From JAKRSD01 sp964473995 (GTDB taxonomy: Bacteria; Bacteroidota; Bacteroidia; CAIKAF01): DNA of 64,000 bases. The stretch is from the NCBI GenBank assembly GCA_964473995.1, contig CAYYRB010000004.1, forward strand, positions 1-64,000, read 5' to 3'. Of this stretch, positions 45,147 through 54,626 are shown piece after piece. How positions within the stretch are numbered: the stretch's first letter is position 1; every line of letters begins with the position of its first letter. Made by a program: the position numbers and the translations under genes. The notes under the pieces were generated by a model that searched no databases, was not told where the DNA came from, and saw nothing but the letters and a program-made list of their open reading frames with translations.

Positions 45147-46184
45147 TCACTGTTTTTCTTGTAGTTTTTTCTTGTATTCCAAAATCGGTTTCTCTACAAA
45201 ACGGAAGGAAAGCACCGCTGCACCAAGCGTGAGCAGAAGATTTTGCGGAAATTGCTGAATCCATAATTCGCCGGTGGGACCCGTACGCAAAAACAGCCCC
45301 TGATACACATAAATGCCGTACGATATTTTTCCCAAACGGGCCGACAGCCCTTTTTCTGCCGCCTGCACAAACCCATTTGGCTGATTAAAAACGATCCAAA
45401 CCAGCAGCACAGCCGTTCCTGCCGACTGAAACATAAATGAAATCGCCGGAACAGGCGTGTACAAAGGAAAAACGAACAAGATCAAAGCCCAGAACAAAGG
45501 CCCTGTTTTTCCGGCGAAAAGCCTTTTTGCGAATGCTTCAAACGAATGAATAAGCAAAGCAGACAAAGACCCGATCAACACAGGGCATACAGCCGGTAAA
45601 AACCAACGGTTCATAGCCACTTGTTTTTGAACCGGATATCGTTGTATCAGGTATACCACGAATACACTCAGAAGCAAAAGAAATCCGATCAAAAACCATC
45701 TCTTTTTTTCAGACAGAAAGCGGATGACGAAAGGCCAAATGAGGTAAAACTGCTCCTCCACCGCAAGCGACCAGGTATGCGCCAATTCAGCTGAAAGGAA
45801 AACAGGCGGAACAAAATTGTATAGATAAAAAATGGAAAAAAGCAGGCCTTCCCAGGCGGGGGGCAATTGGCCGGTAACCATCAGCAGGGAAAGAGTTACA
45901 TAAAAGAGCAGCAAGGGAGGCATCAGCCGCAGGAGGCGCGAGGCGAAAAAGCGGCCGAGGTGCACGGTTCCCGTCGTACTTTTTTCATGCAACAACAACC
46001 GCGTAATAAGAAAACCGCTGAGCGTAAAAAAAAGCTGCACGCCCGTACTGCCCGAAAAAAGGAGCCACAGTCGTTCACGTACAAAGGGAATTTCGGGCAA
46101 GGAATGGTAAATGCCCAGGTGGGTAAGCAGCACCATCAACACGGAAATACCCCTCAACGCATCAAACCCTTTTATGTATTGCAT
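45147..46184 (-). CDS. Acyltransferase-3 (OatA-like) membrane protein
   Basis: 345 residues from ATG 46184 (MQYIKGFDALRGISVLMVLLTHLG), the family's usual N-terminus; a longer frame adds 15 residues. About ten helices. RGISVL, H36, the short FFTLSGFLITRLLL segment and ELAHTWSLAVEEQFYLIWP are all hallmark. It O-acylates an extracytoplasmic glycan. No partner SGNH domain is fused. Convergent with msrA. Confidence 0.88.
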   Translation of the reverse strand: MQYIKGFDALRGISVLMVLLTHLGIYHSLPEIPFVRERLWLLFSGSTGVQLFFTLSGFLITRLLLHEKSTTGTVHLGRFFASRLLRLMPPLLLFYVTLSLLMVTGQLPPAWEGLLFSIFYLYNFVPPVFLSAELAHTWSLAVEEQFYLIWPFVIRFLSEKKRWFLIGFLLLLSVFVVYLIQRYPVQKQVAMNRWFLPAVCPVLIGSLSALLIHSFEAFAKRLFAGKTGPLFWALILFVFPLYTPVPAISFMFQSAGTAVLLVWIVFNQPNGFVQAAEKGLSARLGKISYGIYVYQGLFLRTGPTGELWIQQFPQNLLLTLGAAVLSFRFVEKPILEYKKKLQEKQ

Positions 46185-46309
46185 ATGCGGCGCAAATAAA
46201 ATAAAAAAGCGAGGATGACCCACAAACACCTATGGCCGATTTTCTGCCAAATAAAAGTGGATGATCAGCATTTTGTATGGCTGATTCCGAAAAAAACGAA
46301 CCTACCGGG

Positions 46310-46609
46310 TTATATGCCCAAAATGCAGGTGACCTCCTGCCCTATTTCCACGTTGATCTTTCTTCGGATTTCGGCTTTTATGGGAAGCAGATAGGTTTGG
46401 CGTTTTGTATCGTACCAAATGGCGCTATCCCAAGTAGTTTCTCCTATTTTGGCTGTAACTTTCAATCGGCCCCACCCCTCCTCCATTTCTTTGGCATATT
46501 CTCGAATTTCAGTTGTCAATTTAAGGGGCAAAGAAACGAAATGCCAACCTCCGGGAGTGGCATGCTGCCAGACTACTGCGCAAAAGGAGAAGTGAATTTT
46601 GATGGGCAT
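46310..46609 (-). CDS. DUF1905 protein
   Basis: 99 residues. The pattern VVWQHATPGGWHFVSLP, IREYAKEMEEGWGRLKVTAKIG, TTWDSAIWYDTKRQTYLLPIKAEIRRK matches DUF1905 along its whole length. It is a small beta-barrel-like cytosolic domain of unknown function, here without the YdeI-like domain that often accompanies it. Confidence 0.85.
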   Translation of the reverse strand: MPIKIHFSFCAVVWQHATPGGWHFVSLPLKLTTEIREYAKEMEEGWGRLKVTAKIGETTWDSAIWYDTKRQTYLLPIKAEIRRKINVEIGQEVTCILGI

Positions 46610-46770
46610 ATGAAGGGCGGAAAAGGTTTGCGATGACTAAAAGGCTTTACCATTTTCTCTTCATGGGGTGAATGGTATCGGATAACTGCGGATTTTCATG
46701 TGTGTTTGGCAGACCATATGGCAGTTAAATTAAAATTAGTAAAGGCGGATTAATGCTTAAACACGCCTAT

Positions 46771-47748
46771 TTAATCGGTACGCTTTATCCATTTGATGGT
46801 TTTCATACCATCAGAAAGTTGCACAACATAGAGGCCATCGGGCAAAAAAGAAACATCCAGTCGAACCCGGTCATCGGCGGTATATCCTCCAAGCACCCAT
46901 ACTCCAAGAGCATTATAGATGGCATAGCTGCCGAATTTTTCCATTGGCTGGAACACGGTGAGAAAATTCGTAGCCGGATTGGGAAAAAGGATTACCCCAT
47001 CGGACGAATCATGCTCTTCCAGGGAGGCTATACCCAGCGTATCGCATACGCAACGAACCGACTTTCCGTTGGCATAATCATCGTTGTTGCGGGTCATGTT
47101 TGCCTGCATATAGTCCAAAAACCGGTAACGGCAGGTTAACCCCGGATACCATTCCGGCCCTCCGCACCAAAAGGCGGCATTCATACTCTGGCAGCACACA
47201 TGCCCCGCAGGCCATGCAATAAAACCTGAAATATCACTGACCGGCAATGCCGAAAAACCGGTAGAATTGGTAGCGCCCACATTGGGAGCCAACCACAGGG
47301 CCGTGTCTTTGAGCATGCCTCCCGCCGTGGCACTTTCCAGGGTAAAAGCAGATGAAGTATCCGCTTCGGGATCCAAATAAAGCGCCATGGCATACCACTC
47401 TGCATCGGTGGCCACGTGCCAACCCTGCGGACAAATATTTCGGGCGTCACCTACGGCCGGATAATTATACCAATAACCCAGCCTCAACGTATCGCTCCAT
47501 TCGGGAAGCGTGATCGGTTCACAATACCGTGGCTCGTTCAGCGGCAAAAAATACCAATTCCCATAACCGGCATTCGTAATAGGACTACCGTCGCTGAAAC
47601 GCGTGGTCCTCAGATTTTCAGCCATCCATTTCCGGGTGCCGATGGTAATCACGGGATACACATTCCCGTCAATATCGGTTACGTTTTGCGCAGGGCATGG
47701 GGATACCACCTGAGTTAAAAGCAGCAAAACCGGGATTGCTCTTTTCAT
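46771..47748 (-). CDS. FISUMP-domain protein with T9SS sorting domain
   Basis: 325 residues: signal peptide, a Fibrobacter-succinogenes-major-paralogous (FISUMP) domain (DIDGNVYPVITIGTRKWMAENLRTTRF ... GYWYNYPAV ... CPQGWHVATDAEW ... GKSVRCVCD), and a type-A T9SS C-terminal domain (ILFPNPATNFLTVF ... LPDGLYVVQLSDG ... KWIKRTD). Secreted or surface-attached through type IX secretion. FISUMP domains are related to adhesin/lectin-type folds; ligand unknown. Confidence 0.88.
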   Translation of the reverse strand: MKRAIPVLLLLTQVVSPCPAQNVTDIDGNVYPVITIGTRKWMAENLRTTRFSDGSPITNAGYGNWYFLPLNEPRYCEPITLPEWSDTLRLGYWYNYPAVGDARNICPQGWHVATDAEWYAMALYLDPEADTSSAFTLESATAGGMLKDTALWLAPNVGATNSTGFSALPVSDISGFIAWPAGHVCCQSMNAAFWCGGPEWYPGLTCRYRFLDYMQANMTRNNDDYANGKSVRCVCDTLGIASLEEHDSSDGVILFPNPATNFLTVFQPMEKFGSYAIYNALGVWVLGGYTADDRVRLDVSFLPDGLYVVQLSDGMKTIKWIKRTD

Positions 47749-47775
47749 TTTCGAATAAGGAATTAAGGAGTTCCA

Positions 47776-48237
47776 TCAGCGAGAATTTTTGACGATATCT
47801 TTCATGATATCTAAATGATGCCTCAGATGAATATCCATCATCACGAAGGTGTTTTTTTTGTTGAGTATGCCGAATGTGCCATGTTTGAAATGTTGATTCG
47901 GCTCTGCTTTCTTGAGAGCTTCAAGGGCGATTATTCCCTCATCGTACAAGGCATATAAATCTCTTCTTTCGTTTTCTTTGGGCCTCACTATTTCGGGCGC
48001 TTTTCCCTTGCCCCGCGGAAATCTATTCAATGAAAACAAAATCGATCGGAGCCAATTGAATTCCCATTTGTACTGCCCGGGGTTTGATTTGACTACCGCT
48101 TCACTCGTTTTTATGAGGGCGAGCAGAATATGCTCTATATGCCACCCCACCGATACGGCCGATACTTCAGGCCTTGTTTTATCGGCATGAACCAGGTACG
48201 TCTGTAATTCTTGAAAAGAGGGATCTAAATTTCGCAT
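47776..48237 (-). CDS. DinB-like (DUF1569-type) four-helix protein
   Basis: 153 residues, all helical. SAVSVGWHIEHILLAL, FKHGTFGILNKKNTFVMMDIHLRHHLDIMKDI place His residues as in the metal-binding DinB/YfiT superfamily. Relatives include thiol-dependent S-transferases, fitting a detoxification operon. Last gene of a four-gene minus-strand operon (SDR, NAD-binding protein, hydrolase, this gene) with 1-33 bp spacers. Confidence 0.7.
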   Translation of the reverse strand: MRNLDPSFQELQTYLVHADKTRPEVSAVSVGWHIEHILLALIKTSEAVVKSNPGQYKWEFNWLRSILFSLNRFPRGKGKAPEIVRPKENERRDLYALYDEGIIALEALKKAEPNQHFKHGTFGILNKKNTFVMMDIHLRHHLDIMKDIVKNSR

Positions 48238-48250
48238 GTTGTGTTTGTGT

Positions 48251-49087
48251 TTATTTTGTGGTTATGTTTTGTGCACACAATTGGATGAGGCAATCAAGAA
48301 CCCCCTCCGGATTTTCCAAAGGACTCACATGCCCCCCCTTCAGCAGAATCGTTCTGAGATGAGGCGGTGCGGGAACGTAATCTTCTTCGCCTTTCAGTGC
48401 CCAGGCATATACGGGTAGTTTTTCCATGAGTCTGCCGGTGTCTTCCGCTTTCAAAATTACATTTTTATCTATTTGCTTCACTTCCCTGTCGGTGAGCAAA
48501 TTCATCGTACGCCTCAGTTCTTCCCTCAACTGAGGTTTTTTGCGGAGCGATGTGATTCCGAACAGTGATTTAGCCGCCTGATCGGTATAAAATTTCCGGA
48601 ATGGGAGCAGGCTGTGCTGCAAACCGAATTGAAATTTCTGTCTTTTGGGTGCAGCCTGAAAAGGCATATTGGCCAACAAAATGCGCTCAAAACGTCCGGG
48701 GTGTTTGGCTGCGGCCCTCAGGATGCTCATGCTGCCCCAGGAATGGCCTACGGCAATCACCTTCGGGATGTGCATACTGTCTAACAATTCCATCAGCATG
48801 TCCCCGCAATCGTCCAGCGTCCAGTCTGCATTTGTTATGGCTTTGCTTTTTCCATGCAAAGGCATATCCACGGTTATAACCGTTCGGTCATGAATCGAAT
48901 CAATAATCCGATCCCAGAGGTGATGATCGAAATAAACGCCGTGCAACAGGATAAGCGGAGTTGTTTCATTCCGGTTTTCGGTTTTATACACGGCTATTTT
49001 CCCCATACGGGTGTGGATGTATTCGGGCTGAGCGTTTGTGTTCATGGCAAAAAAGCAAAAGGAGAGAATGATTACGAAAACAGCCAT
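48251..49087 (-). CDS. Secreted alpha/beta hydrolase
   Basis: 278 residues: signal peptide (MAVFVIILSFCFFAMNTNAQ), LILLHGVYFDHHLWD oxyanion loop, nucleophile GHSWGS near residue 117, acid in GEEDYVP and catalytic His in GGHVSPLE. It is an esterase or haloperoxidase-like hydrolase; substrate unknown. One base separates it from the upstream NAD-binding gene. Confidence 0.85.
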   Translation of the reverse strand: MAVFVIILSFCFFAMNTNAQPEYIHTRMGKIAVYKTENRNETTPLILLHGVYFDHHLWDRIIDSIHDRTVITVDMPLHGKSKAITNADWTLDDCGDMLMELLDSMHIPKVIAVGHSWGSMSILRAAAKHPGRFERILLANMPFQAAPKRQKFQFGLQHSLLPFRKFYTDQAAKSLFGITSLRKKPQLREELRRTMNLLTDREVKQIDKNVILKAEDTGRLMEKLPVYAWALKGEEDYVPAPPHLRTILLKGGHVSPLENPEGVLDCLIQLCAQNITTK

Positions 49088-49088
49088 A

Positions 49089-49730
49089 TTAATTACTGAT
49101 GGACGGTGCTTGTTTGATAAGAGAGCGATCGGTGAGTTGGTCCGTCATGAAGCGGGCCGTGTCGGGCAAGGTGATGGACAGTTTGAGTTTTTTTCCATCC
49201 AACGAGGCGTGCAGGGTGTTTTTTGCTTTTTTGTCGGTAATGTTCGGGCATCGCACAATCGTCCAATCGAGGTTGCTGTTCATGATAATGGGTTCCATGC
49301 GGTTTTTATCTTCGATGATGACTTTCAGCCATTTCATAAAATAAGGAAGAATGATTTGGGTGAAAAACCAGGGCTGAAAAGCCCGGCTGTTTCCCGCCCC
49401 CACATTGCTCATGGCAATGAGGCGTTTTACCCCATTTTTCTGCATTTCTTCCACGATGATTTTCGTGGCATCCGAAACGAATGTGTTGGATTTACCATCT
49501 CCTTTTCCCCCGATGCCCAGGCATTGAATCACCGCTTCCTGATGCCGCAGCACGGATGCTACTGCCAAGGGATCCAGCACATTTCCTTCGACAATCGTTA
49601 AATTTTTATGCTTGATAGGAACTTTGGACTCATCACGCACCAGAATGGTTACTTCATGTCCTTGTTTGAGGGCTTCTGCTAAGATGGCTTGACCTGAAAA
49701 GCCCGTAGCCCCAAAGATGGTTACTTTCAT
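49089..49730 (-). CDS. NAD(P)-binding SDR-like protein (BVR-B/NmrA type)
   Basis: 213 residues. GATGFSGQAIL binds the cofactor, VTILVRDESKV the ribose, and LIAMSNVGAGNSR and NSNLDWTIVRCPNI follow the atypical-SDR (flavin-reductase-like) pattern. A redox or sensor role in the same operon as the SDR upstream (33 bp). Confidence 0.82.
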   Translation of the reverse strand: MKVTIFGATGFSGQAILAEALKQGHEVTILVRDESKVPIKHKNLTIVEGNVLDPLAVASVLRHQEAVIQCLGIGGKGDGKSNTFVSDATKIIVEEMQKNGVKRLIAMSNVGAGNSRAFQPWFFTQIILPYFMKWLKVIIEDKNRMEPIIMNSNLDWTIVRCPNITDKKAKNTLHASLDGKKLKLSITLPDTARFMTDQLTDRSLIKQAPSISN

Positions 49731-49763
49731 TTGTTTAGTATAAGTTTGATTTTATCTTTATAG

Positions 49764-50543
49764 TTATTTCTCTGCCATTATTTTCGCTGCAACACTTAAT
49801 CTCAACTTCCCGGGAGGCATGATTCCGGAGAAAAAGCCAAGTATTTTATTTTTGAAACCTGGAATCACATGGATTTTTCCTTTCATCATGCCGGTATAAC
49901 CTTCTCTTGCTACGTCTAACGATGTCATAACTCCGCTTGAGTATAATTTGGCGTTATTCATATCAGCACGTTCCATGAAGTTCGATGCTGTTGCTCCCGG
50001 CGATAAAACGGTTACCGTAACTCCCGTGTTTTCAAATTCTTTATGAATGGCCTCTGTTATACTGATAACATACGCTTTGGTTGCGCCATAAACGGCAAAA
50101 TTCGGATCCGGCTGAAGCCCGGCCATGGAGGCAACATTTAAAATTCTGCCCTTCCCACGCCTGACCATCGCTTTTCCGTAATGATAACTCAGCTCCGTAA
50201 GACTTACAATATTCAATTGGATCATTTGTTTGTAATTCTCCATGCTTCTGTCGATGAAAGGGCCATAATCTCCGAAACCGGCATTATTCACCAAAAAGTG
50301 TACGATTAACTTGTTTGAATTAACCGACTGGTAAATGGTCTGTATTCCTTCGTTGGAGGACAAATCAGCCGCAACAGTAAATACATCAACCTTATATTGT
50401 TCTTCGAATTCTTTTTTAATTTCCGAAAGCTTTTTCTCGTCTCTTGCCACTATGAGCAAGTCTGTTTTGTCTGCAGCAAATAATTTCGCTAATTCGTATC
50501 CTATTCCGGATGAAGCTCCCGTTATTAAAGCGATTTCTTTCAT
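49764..50543 (-). CDS. Classical SDR oxidoreductase
   Basis: 259 residues from ATG 50543. TGASSGIGYE, NNAGFGDYG, catalytic Ser in NVASMAG and YGATKAY (Tyr/Lys) are all present, so it is catalytically complete. This is the short-chain dehydrogenase group often called DltE-like. It begins the operon that continues into 47776. Site A1 and a matching -7 element lie just upstream, suggesting Crp/Fnr activation. Confidence 0.88.
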   Translation of the reverse strand: MKEIALITGASSGIGYELAKLFAADKTDLLIVARDEKKLSEIKKEFEEQYKVDVFTVAADLSSNEGIQTIYQSVNSNKLIVHFLVNNAGFGDYGPFIDRSMENYKQMIQLNIVSLTELSYHYGKAMVRRGKGRILNVASMAGLQPDPNFAVYGATKAYVISITEAIHKEFENTGVTVTVLSPGATASNFMERADMNNAKLYSSGVMTSLDVAREGYTGMMKGKIHVIPGFKNKILGFFSGIMPPGKLRLSVAAKIMAEK

Positions 50544-50583
50544 ATCGATCAATGTATTGTTGATGTTCTATTTGAAAACGGCA

Positions 50584-50629
50584 CAAAATTATCGAGGTTG
50601 AAAAATTCTACCTGACACAAATGCGTCAA
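50584..50629 (-). promoter_or_regulatory. Crp/Fnr site A1 with -7 element (SDR operon promoter)
   Basis: Dyad CTGACACAAATGCGTCAA at 50612-50629 (centre 50620.5). On the minus strand TAATTTTG ends at 50584; its TTTG centre is 35.0 bp from the dyad centre. The SDR start is 41 bp further. Confidence 0.7.
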
Positions 50630-50670
50630 AATACCCGTAAAAGGTTACTGTACGATTACCTTTTTTTCCG
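50611..50670. repeat. 60-bp duplicated segment, copy 1
   Basis: Covers site A1 and the last codons of DUF4249. Copy 2 at 58048-58105 differs by four substitutions and two T in a T-run. Confidence 0.85.
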
Positions 50671-51451
50671 AATGGATCAATGTGGTGAAGATGCCGATAC
50701 CGCCCGTCAGATTGGTTACAATGTTTGCAGGCTGTCCGAACGGATTGCCGTTGGAGGATTGCGCATTATTTACCGATTGGGCAAAGTTGTAATGTTCCTC
50801 AGTGAGATGATACAGCCTTCCGGTGATCGTATCACCTGGGTCAAAAGAATACCCGGTGTAAAAACTGAACTGGCTCCCGTTAAAGAGCACATCCGTAAAG
50901 GTAATGTCCCATAAATCGTCCGAATTTTCACCGGGAGAACCATTAAAGGCCACGATTCTGTAATAATCTTTTGTGGTACCGTCATCAGTAAAAACCAACC
51001 CTGCAGCTGCTTTATTATCTGAATTGTAATTGTAGACCAACGTGTCAATCGGCACTTCTTGGATAAGCCGGGTTTTCCCCGTTAACTCTCTGCCCTGGGC
51101 ATCTTTTATATACAGTTCGTAATCCAGGTTTGGTTGAAGTTGTATGGTTTTGTTGTTGTAATAATTGTATATTTTTTGGTAAAACGTGTCAACATAAATG
51201 GTATTGATCAGCGTATCCTTTATTCCGCCGTAACTGAGTACCACGAGGGCTTGATCAATCAATTTAAATTGGGCGGTATCGGTAAACGGGATGCTCTCCT
51301 GCAATAAACAATGAAGAGGCCGGTTATTTTCTAAATAAAATTCAAGAACCATTTTGGGCTTATACTCCGGCAAATCAAGCTCAATATCTCTGGTGCATCC
51401 CGCTGTAAGGATGCATCCGATGAACAGGATGGAGGTATATAATTTTCTCAT
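50645..51451 (-). CDS. DUF4249 lipoprotein
   Basis: 268 residues. Lipobox ILTAGC (Cys19), then a beta-rich DUF4249 domain (DIELDLPEYKPKMVLEFYLENN ... QPNLDYELYIKDAQGRELTG). DUF4249 proteins accompany TonB-dependent receptors in Bacteroidota and probably sit on the outer membrane as substrate-binding or plug partners. It follows the receptor by 22 bp. Its last codons (KKVIVQ) recur as a remnant near 58090. Confidence 0.88.
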   Translation of the reverse strand: MRKLYTSILFIGCILTAGCTRDIELDLPEYKPKMVLEFYLENNRPLHCLLQESIPFTDTAQFKLIDQALVVLSYGGIKDTLINTIYVDTFYQKIYNYYNNKTIQLQPNLDYELYIKDAQGRELTGKTRLIQEVPIDTLVYNYNSDNKAAAGLVFTDDGTTKDYYRIVAFNGSPGENSDDLWDITFTDVLFNGSQFSFYTGYSFDPGDTITGRLYHLTEEHYNFAQSVNNAQSSNGNPFGQPANIVTNLTGGIGIFTTLIHSEKKVIVQ

Positions 51452-51473
51452 GATGCGCTACGGTATACGGCTT

Positions 51474-53780
51474 TTAAAACTTAAAATTGTAGGTAACTGC
51501 GGGAAGTATCGGAAATAAGGAAACCAGCGTGGGTTTAAAAGAGACCGTCTCCCCCTCCTCGTTTTCAGTTTGTTCATAAAAAACAAAAAATGGATTTCGG
51601 CGGCTGTAGGCATTGTATACGCTAAAAGTAATATCAGAATCCCATTTTTTGGTGTTCAGTTTCCAAACCAGCCCAAGGTCCAAGCGATGAGTCGGGGGCA
51701 TTTGAAAATCATTTCTTCTCACATAATCGGGGGTTGCTATTTCCTGATCGGGTAAAATATCCTGAAAAGCAAATCTTCCGCCTGCTACGGTAACAAAGTT
51801 TCCCGTGCTGTATATCCATGTGCCACTCAAACTGAGCCTTTTGCTTAACTTATACATCACCACCACCGAAATATCATGCCTTCTGTCAAACCTTGGATGA
51901 AAAGCCTCACCGTTGTTGATTTTATCAAATTGACGCCATGACCAGGACAGGGTGTATCCGATCCATCCGGTCAGTTTACCCTTTTTCTTTTCCAGATAAG
52001 CTTCCAGGCCGTAGGCCCATCCTTTGCCAAATACAAATTCGTCCCTCAGGTTGGGGTTGGCAAACAACTGGGCGCCGTCTCTGAAGTCAATCGCCTGATC
52101 AATCCACTTGTAATACCCTTCTACGGAGGCAAAAAAACGATTCTGTGCAATGGACTGGTGCCAACCCAACGAAATTTGATCGGATCTTTGAGGCCTTATA
52201 CCTTCCTCGCTCGGATACCAGATATCCGTAGGTAGAAATGCAGAACTGCTGCTCACCAGATGCAGATATTGATACATTCTTGCGTAACTGAATTTGATGG
52301 TGGCGCTTGGCAATATGCTCGCTTTTAAAGCCAGTCTGGGTTCAAGGTTGTTAAACGTTCTTGTCTTGCCGATAAATGTTGAATTTCGAAGACCTGACAA
52401 CAACTCCACCCGCCTGTTTATTTTCCATGCATGGGACACGTATGCACCCAATTCTCCCGCATTTATTTTTTGACCATTTTGAATATCCGTGAATTCAGCC
52501 GAAATTCCAGATTCCCCTACGACAAAGCGATGGTAAATGGCGCTCATGCCAAACCTCAAGGTATGGTTATCATTGATGGCATAACTCCAATTGTTCACCA
52601 AACCCTGATCCCATATTCTGGAGCCAAGGCTCAGGCTTATTTCTGAAAAACTTGCGTTAATCCGGTAAAGATAACCGGAGGTAAAATACGCAGTGGATAC
52701 ATTTATTTTGTTATTCAAACGATGCGTCCATTCGAGTGTGGCAGATCGATTTCCCCACAATAGGTTGGCACCGAAATTATCTCCTCTGAAACGGAAAAAA
52801 TCATTGCCGAAATACCCGTGGACGGACAGTTTATTTTTATCGTTTATGGTATAATTTATAGCACAGTTTAGGTCATAAAAATAATAACTGGGTATCGGTG
52901 TAAAGTCATCCCTATTTCTATTCAGCCGATTAATGGCATTTGTGATTAAATCCGCATAGGTTCTGCGGCCGGAAACAAGAACGGATAGCTTTTTTTTAAT
53001 GATGGGTACGTTTATGGTTAACCGGGAGGCAAGCAGCCCTATACCGCCGATAATCTCTAAAGAATCCGCCTGACTTTTTCGCATTTCCACATCCAAAACC
53101 GAGGATAACCTTCCCCCGTATTGTGCAGGGAATCCGGACTTGTAGAGCGTAACGTTGTTGATGGCATCTGAATTAAACACACTGAAAAACCCAAATAAAT
53201 GATTTGGATTATACACGGGCGCATGTTCCACCAAAATCAAGTTTTGATCGTTGCTTCCGCCTCTGACGAAAAATCCTGCCGTACCTTCACCACCCGATTT
53301 AACCCCGGGTTTTAATTGAAGCACTTTCAAAATATCCACCTCACCCAAAATAGCCGGCAACAACTTGGCTTCTTCCATGGTGATTCGGTCAACACCCATC
53401 TGTATGTCATTTACTTTCTCGTTGGGATCGTCGTCACTCGATATGATTTGCACTTCGTTAAGTAATTCGTTGGACGGTGAGAGGGCAACGGTATGAAATT
53501 TGGGACTGCTTTCGGAAATCACAATGGTCGTATCCTTATACCCGATGTAGGTTACCTTAAATAGGGAAACGCGTTCACCCACGTTGATTTCAAACTCACC
53601 CGATGCGTTGGTATAAATGCCTGTATTTTCCTCAGGAATAAATACGGTTGCCCCTACAAGGGTTTCCTTTGTCTTACCGTCAATTATTTTTCCTTTCAGG
53701 GCTTTTGTGTTCTGGGCAAATCCGATTCCCGAAAATGCGAAAACCAGCAATAGTGCACTTAGGTTAATTTTTACATTCAT
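51474..53780 (-). CDS. TonB-dependent receptor with carboxypeptidase-like N-terminal domain
   Basis: 768 residues: signal peptide, a CarboxypepD_reg-like domain (KGKIIDGKTKETLVGATVFIPEENTGIYT), a plug domain (MEEAKLLPAILGEVDILKVLQLKPG ... GFFVRGGSNDQNLILVEHAPVYNPNHLFGFFS) and a barrel ending PILPAVTYNFKF. It lacks the long extra domain of SusC proteins and pairs with DUF4249 rather than SusD. It imports an unidentified ligand, powered by TonB. Confidence 0.92.
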   Translation of the reverse strand: MNVKINLSALLLVFAFSGIGFAQNTKALKGKIIDGKTKETLVGATVFIPEENTGIYTNASGEFEINVGERVSLFKVTYIGYKDTTIVISESSPKFHTVALSPSNELLNEVQIISSDDDPNEKVNDIQMGVDRITMEEAKLLPAILGEVDILKVLQLKPGVKSGGEGTAGFFVRGGSNDQNLILVEHAPVYNPNHLFGFFSVFNSDAINNVTLYKSGFPAQYGGRLSSVLDVEMRKSQADSLEIIGGIGLLASRLTINVPIIKKKLSVLVSGRRTYADLITNAINRLNRNRDDFTPIPSYYFYDLNCAINYTINDKNKLSVHGYFGNDFFRFRGDNFGANLLWGNRSATLEWTHRLNNKINVSTAYFTSGYLYRINASFSEISLSLGSRIWDQGLVNNWSYAINDNHTLRFGMSAIYHRFVVGESGISAEFTDIQNGQKINAGELGAYVSHAWKINRRVELLSGLRNSTFIGKTRTFNNLEPRLALKASILPSATIKFSYARMYQYLHLVSSSSAFLPTDIWYPSEEGIRPQRSDQISLGWHQSIAQNRFFASVEGYYKWIDQAIDFRDGAQLFANPNLRDEFVFGKGWAYGLEAYLEKKKGKLTGWIGYTLSWSWRQFDKINNGEAFHPRFDRRHDISVVVMYKLSKRLSLSGTWIYSTGNFVTVAGGRFAFQDILPDQEIATPDYVRRNDFQMPPTHRLDLGLVWKLNTKKWDSDITFSVYNAYSRRNPFFVFYEQTENEEGETVSFKPTLVSLFPILPAVTYNFKF

Positions 53781-54038
53781 AAAGCTATAGGGTATTTGTT
53801 TTTCGCCAAAGGAAAAAAGGGGTGAAACAAAAAGTCAATCCAGATGGGACTGACACAATATCGGGAAATACTGGTTGATCTGGAACCAAGAAACTACAAA
53901 TTGCACCGTTACAATCAAAAGTGAAACCCGCAATTGAATTTCTGAGTTTTTGATTTTCGCGTTTTATTTGTTGTTGTTTTTAGTTGATTACAAATTTAAT
54001 AGCCTTTCCCATAACTGAAAGTATAAAATGGTGCAACA

Positions 54039-54587
54039 TTACATTTTTGCCGCATGAATTGGGTTAATAGCAACCGAACTTTTAAATTTTGTTTCTTTTG
54101 AGTGCTTTACGGTTTTGTTTTTAAACACCAAATATTGGGTGGCTGAAATAGAATTAATCGCTTTTATTTCACCCTTCCTATTTAACTCAATTTTTCCATA
54201 TGGGAGTATGTCATTTCCGTTAAAAGCCAAACTCGGATCAATGAGAGGAGTGCCTTCAACCGTAATGGTTTGCTGACCATAGGCGTAAGGCACCAACCAG
54301 AATTTGCTGTAAATAACGCCGTCTAATAAAGCAACGCAGCCGGGCGTGCTTTCTATAGCTCTATCCAAAGCCTCTTTAATATTTACCCTTCCCGTAGGGA
54401 TAACGATAATCCAATGCACCCTGTCTTTACCTGTCACTCTATTTTTACCCCGTACAAAAGTGGCGCCTTTTGTTAAATCCACATTTTTCGAGGAGATCAA
54501 GGTAAAATCAAGAACACGGTAAGAACATCCGCTCAGAATGAGTGCCGTCATAATTAATGCGCTAAATCTAAATTTTAAATTTTTCAT
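54039..54587 (-). CDS. Uncharacterised lipoprotein
   Basis: 182 residues. MKNLKFRFSALIMTALILSGC is a lipoprotein signal (Cys21). The body contains LISSKNVDLTKGATFVRG, RVNIKEALDRAIESTPGCVALLDGVIY and YGQQTITVEGTPLIDP, a pattern I recognise from small Bacteroidota lipoproteins without named function. It is 39 bp downstream of the B1-controlled gene, so possibly in the same operon. This stretch is visibly AT-rich. Confidence 0.65.
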   Translation of the reverse strand: MKNLKFRFSALIMTALILSGCSYRVLDFTLISSKNVDLTKGATFVRGKNRVTGKDRVHWIIVIPTGRVNIKEALDRAIESTPGCVALLDGVIYSKFWLVPYAYGQQTITVEGTPLIDPSLAFNGNDILPYGKIELNRKGEIKAINSISATQYLVFKNKTVKHSKETKFKSSVAINPIHAAKM

Positions 54588-54626
54588 AAGAATTTTTGTT
54601 TTTGATAATCGGTAATTGTATTTATT

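Noticed and set aside
53851..53866. Another possible class A operator upstream of the TonB receptor (TGACACAATATCGGGA)
   Set aside because: Only one half-site matches, the second arm is absent, and no TTTG lies 35-36 bp downstream (nearest is about 29 bp).
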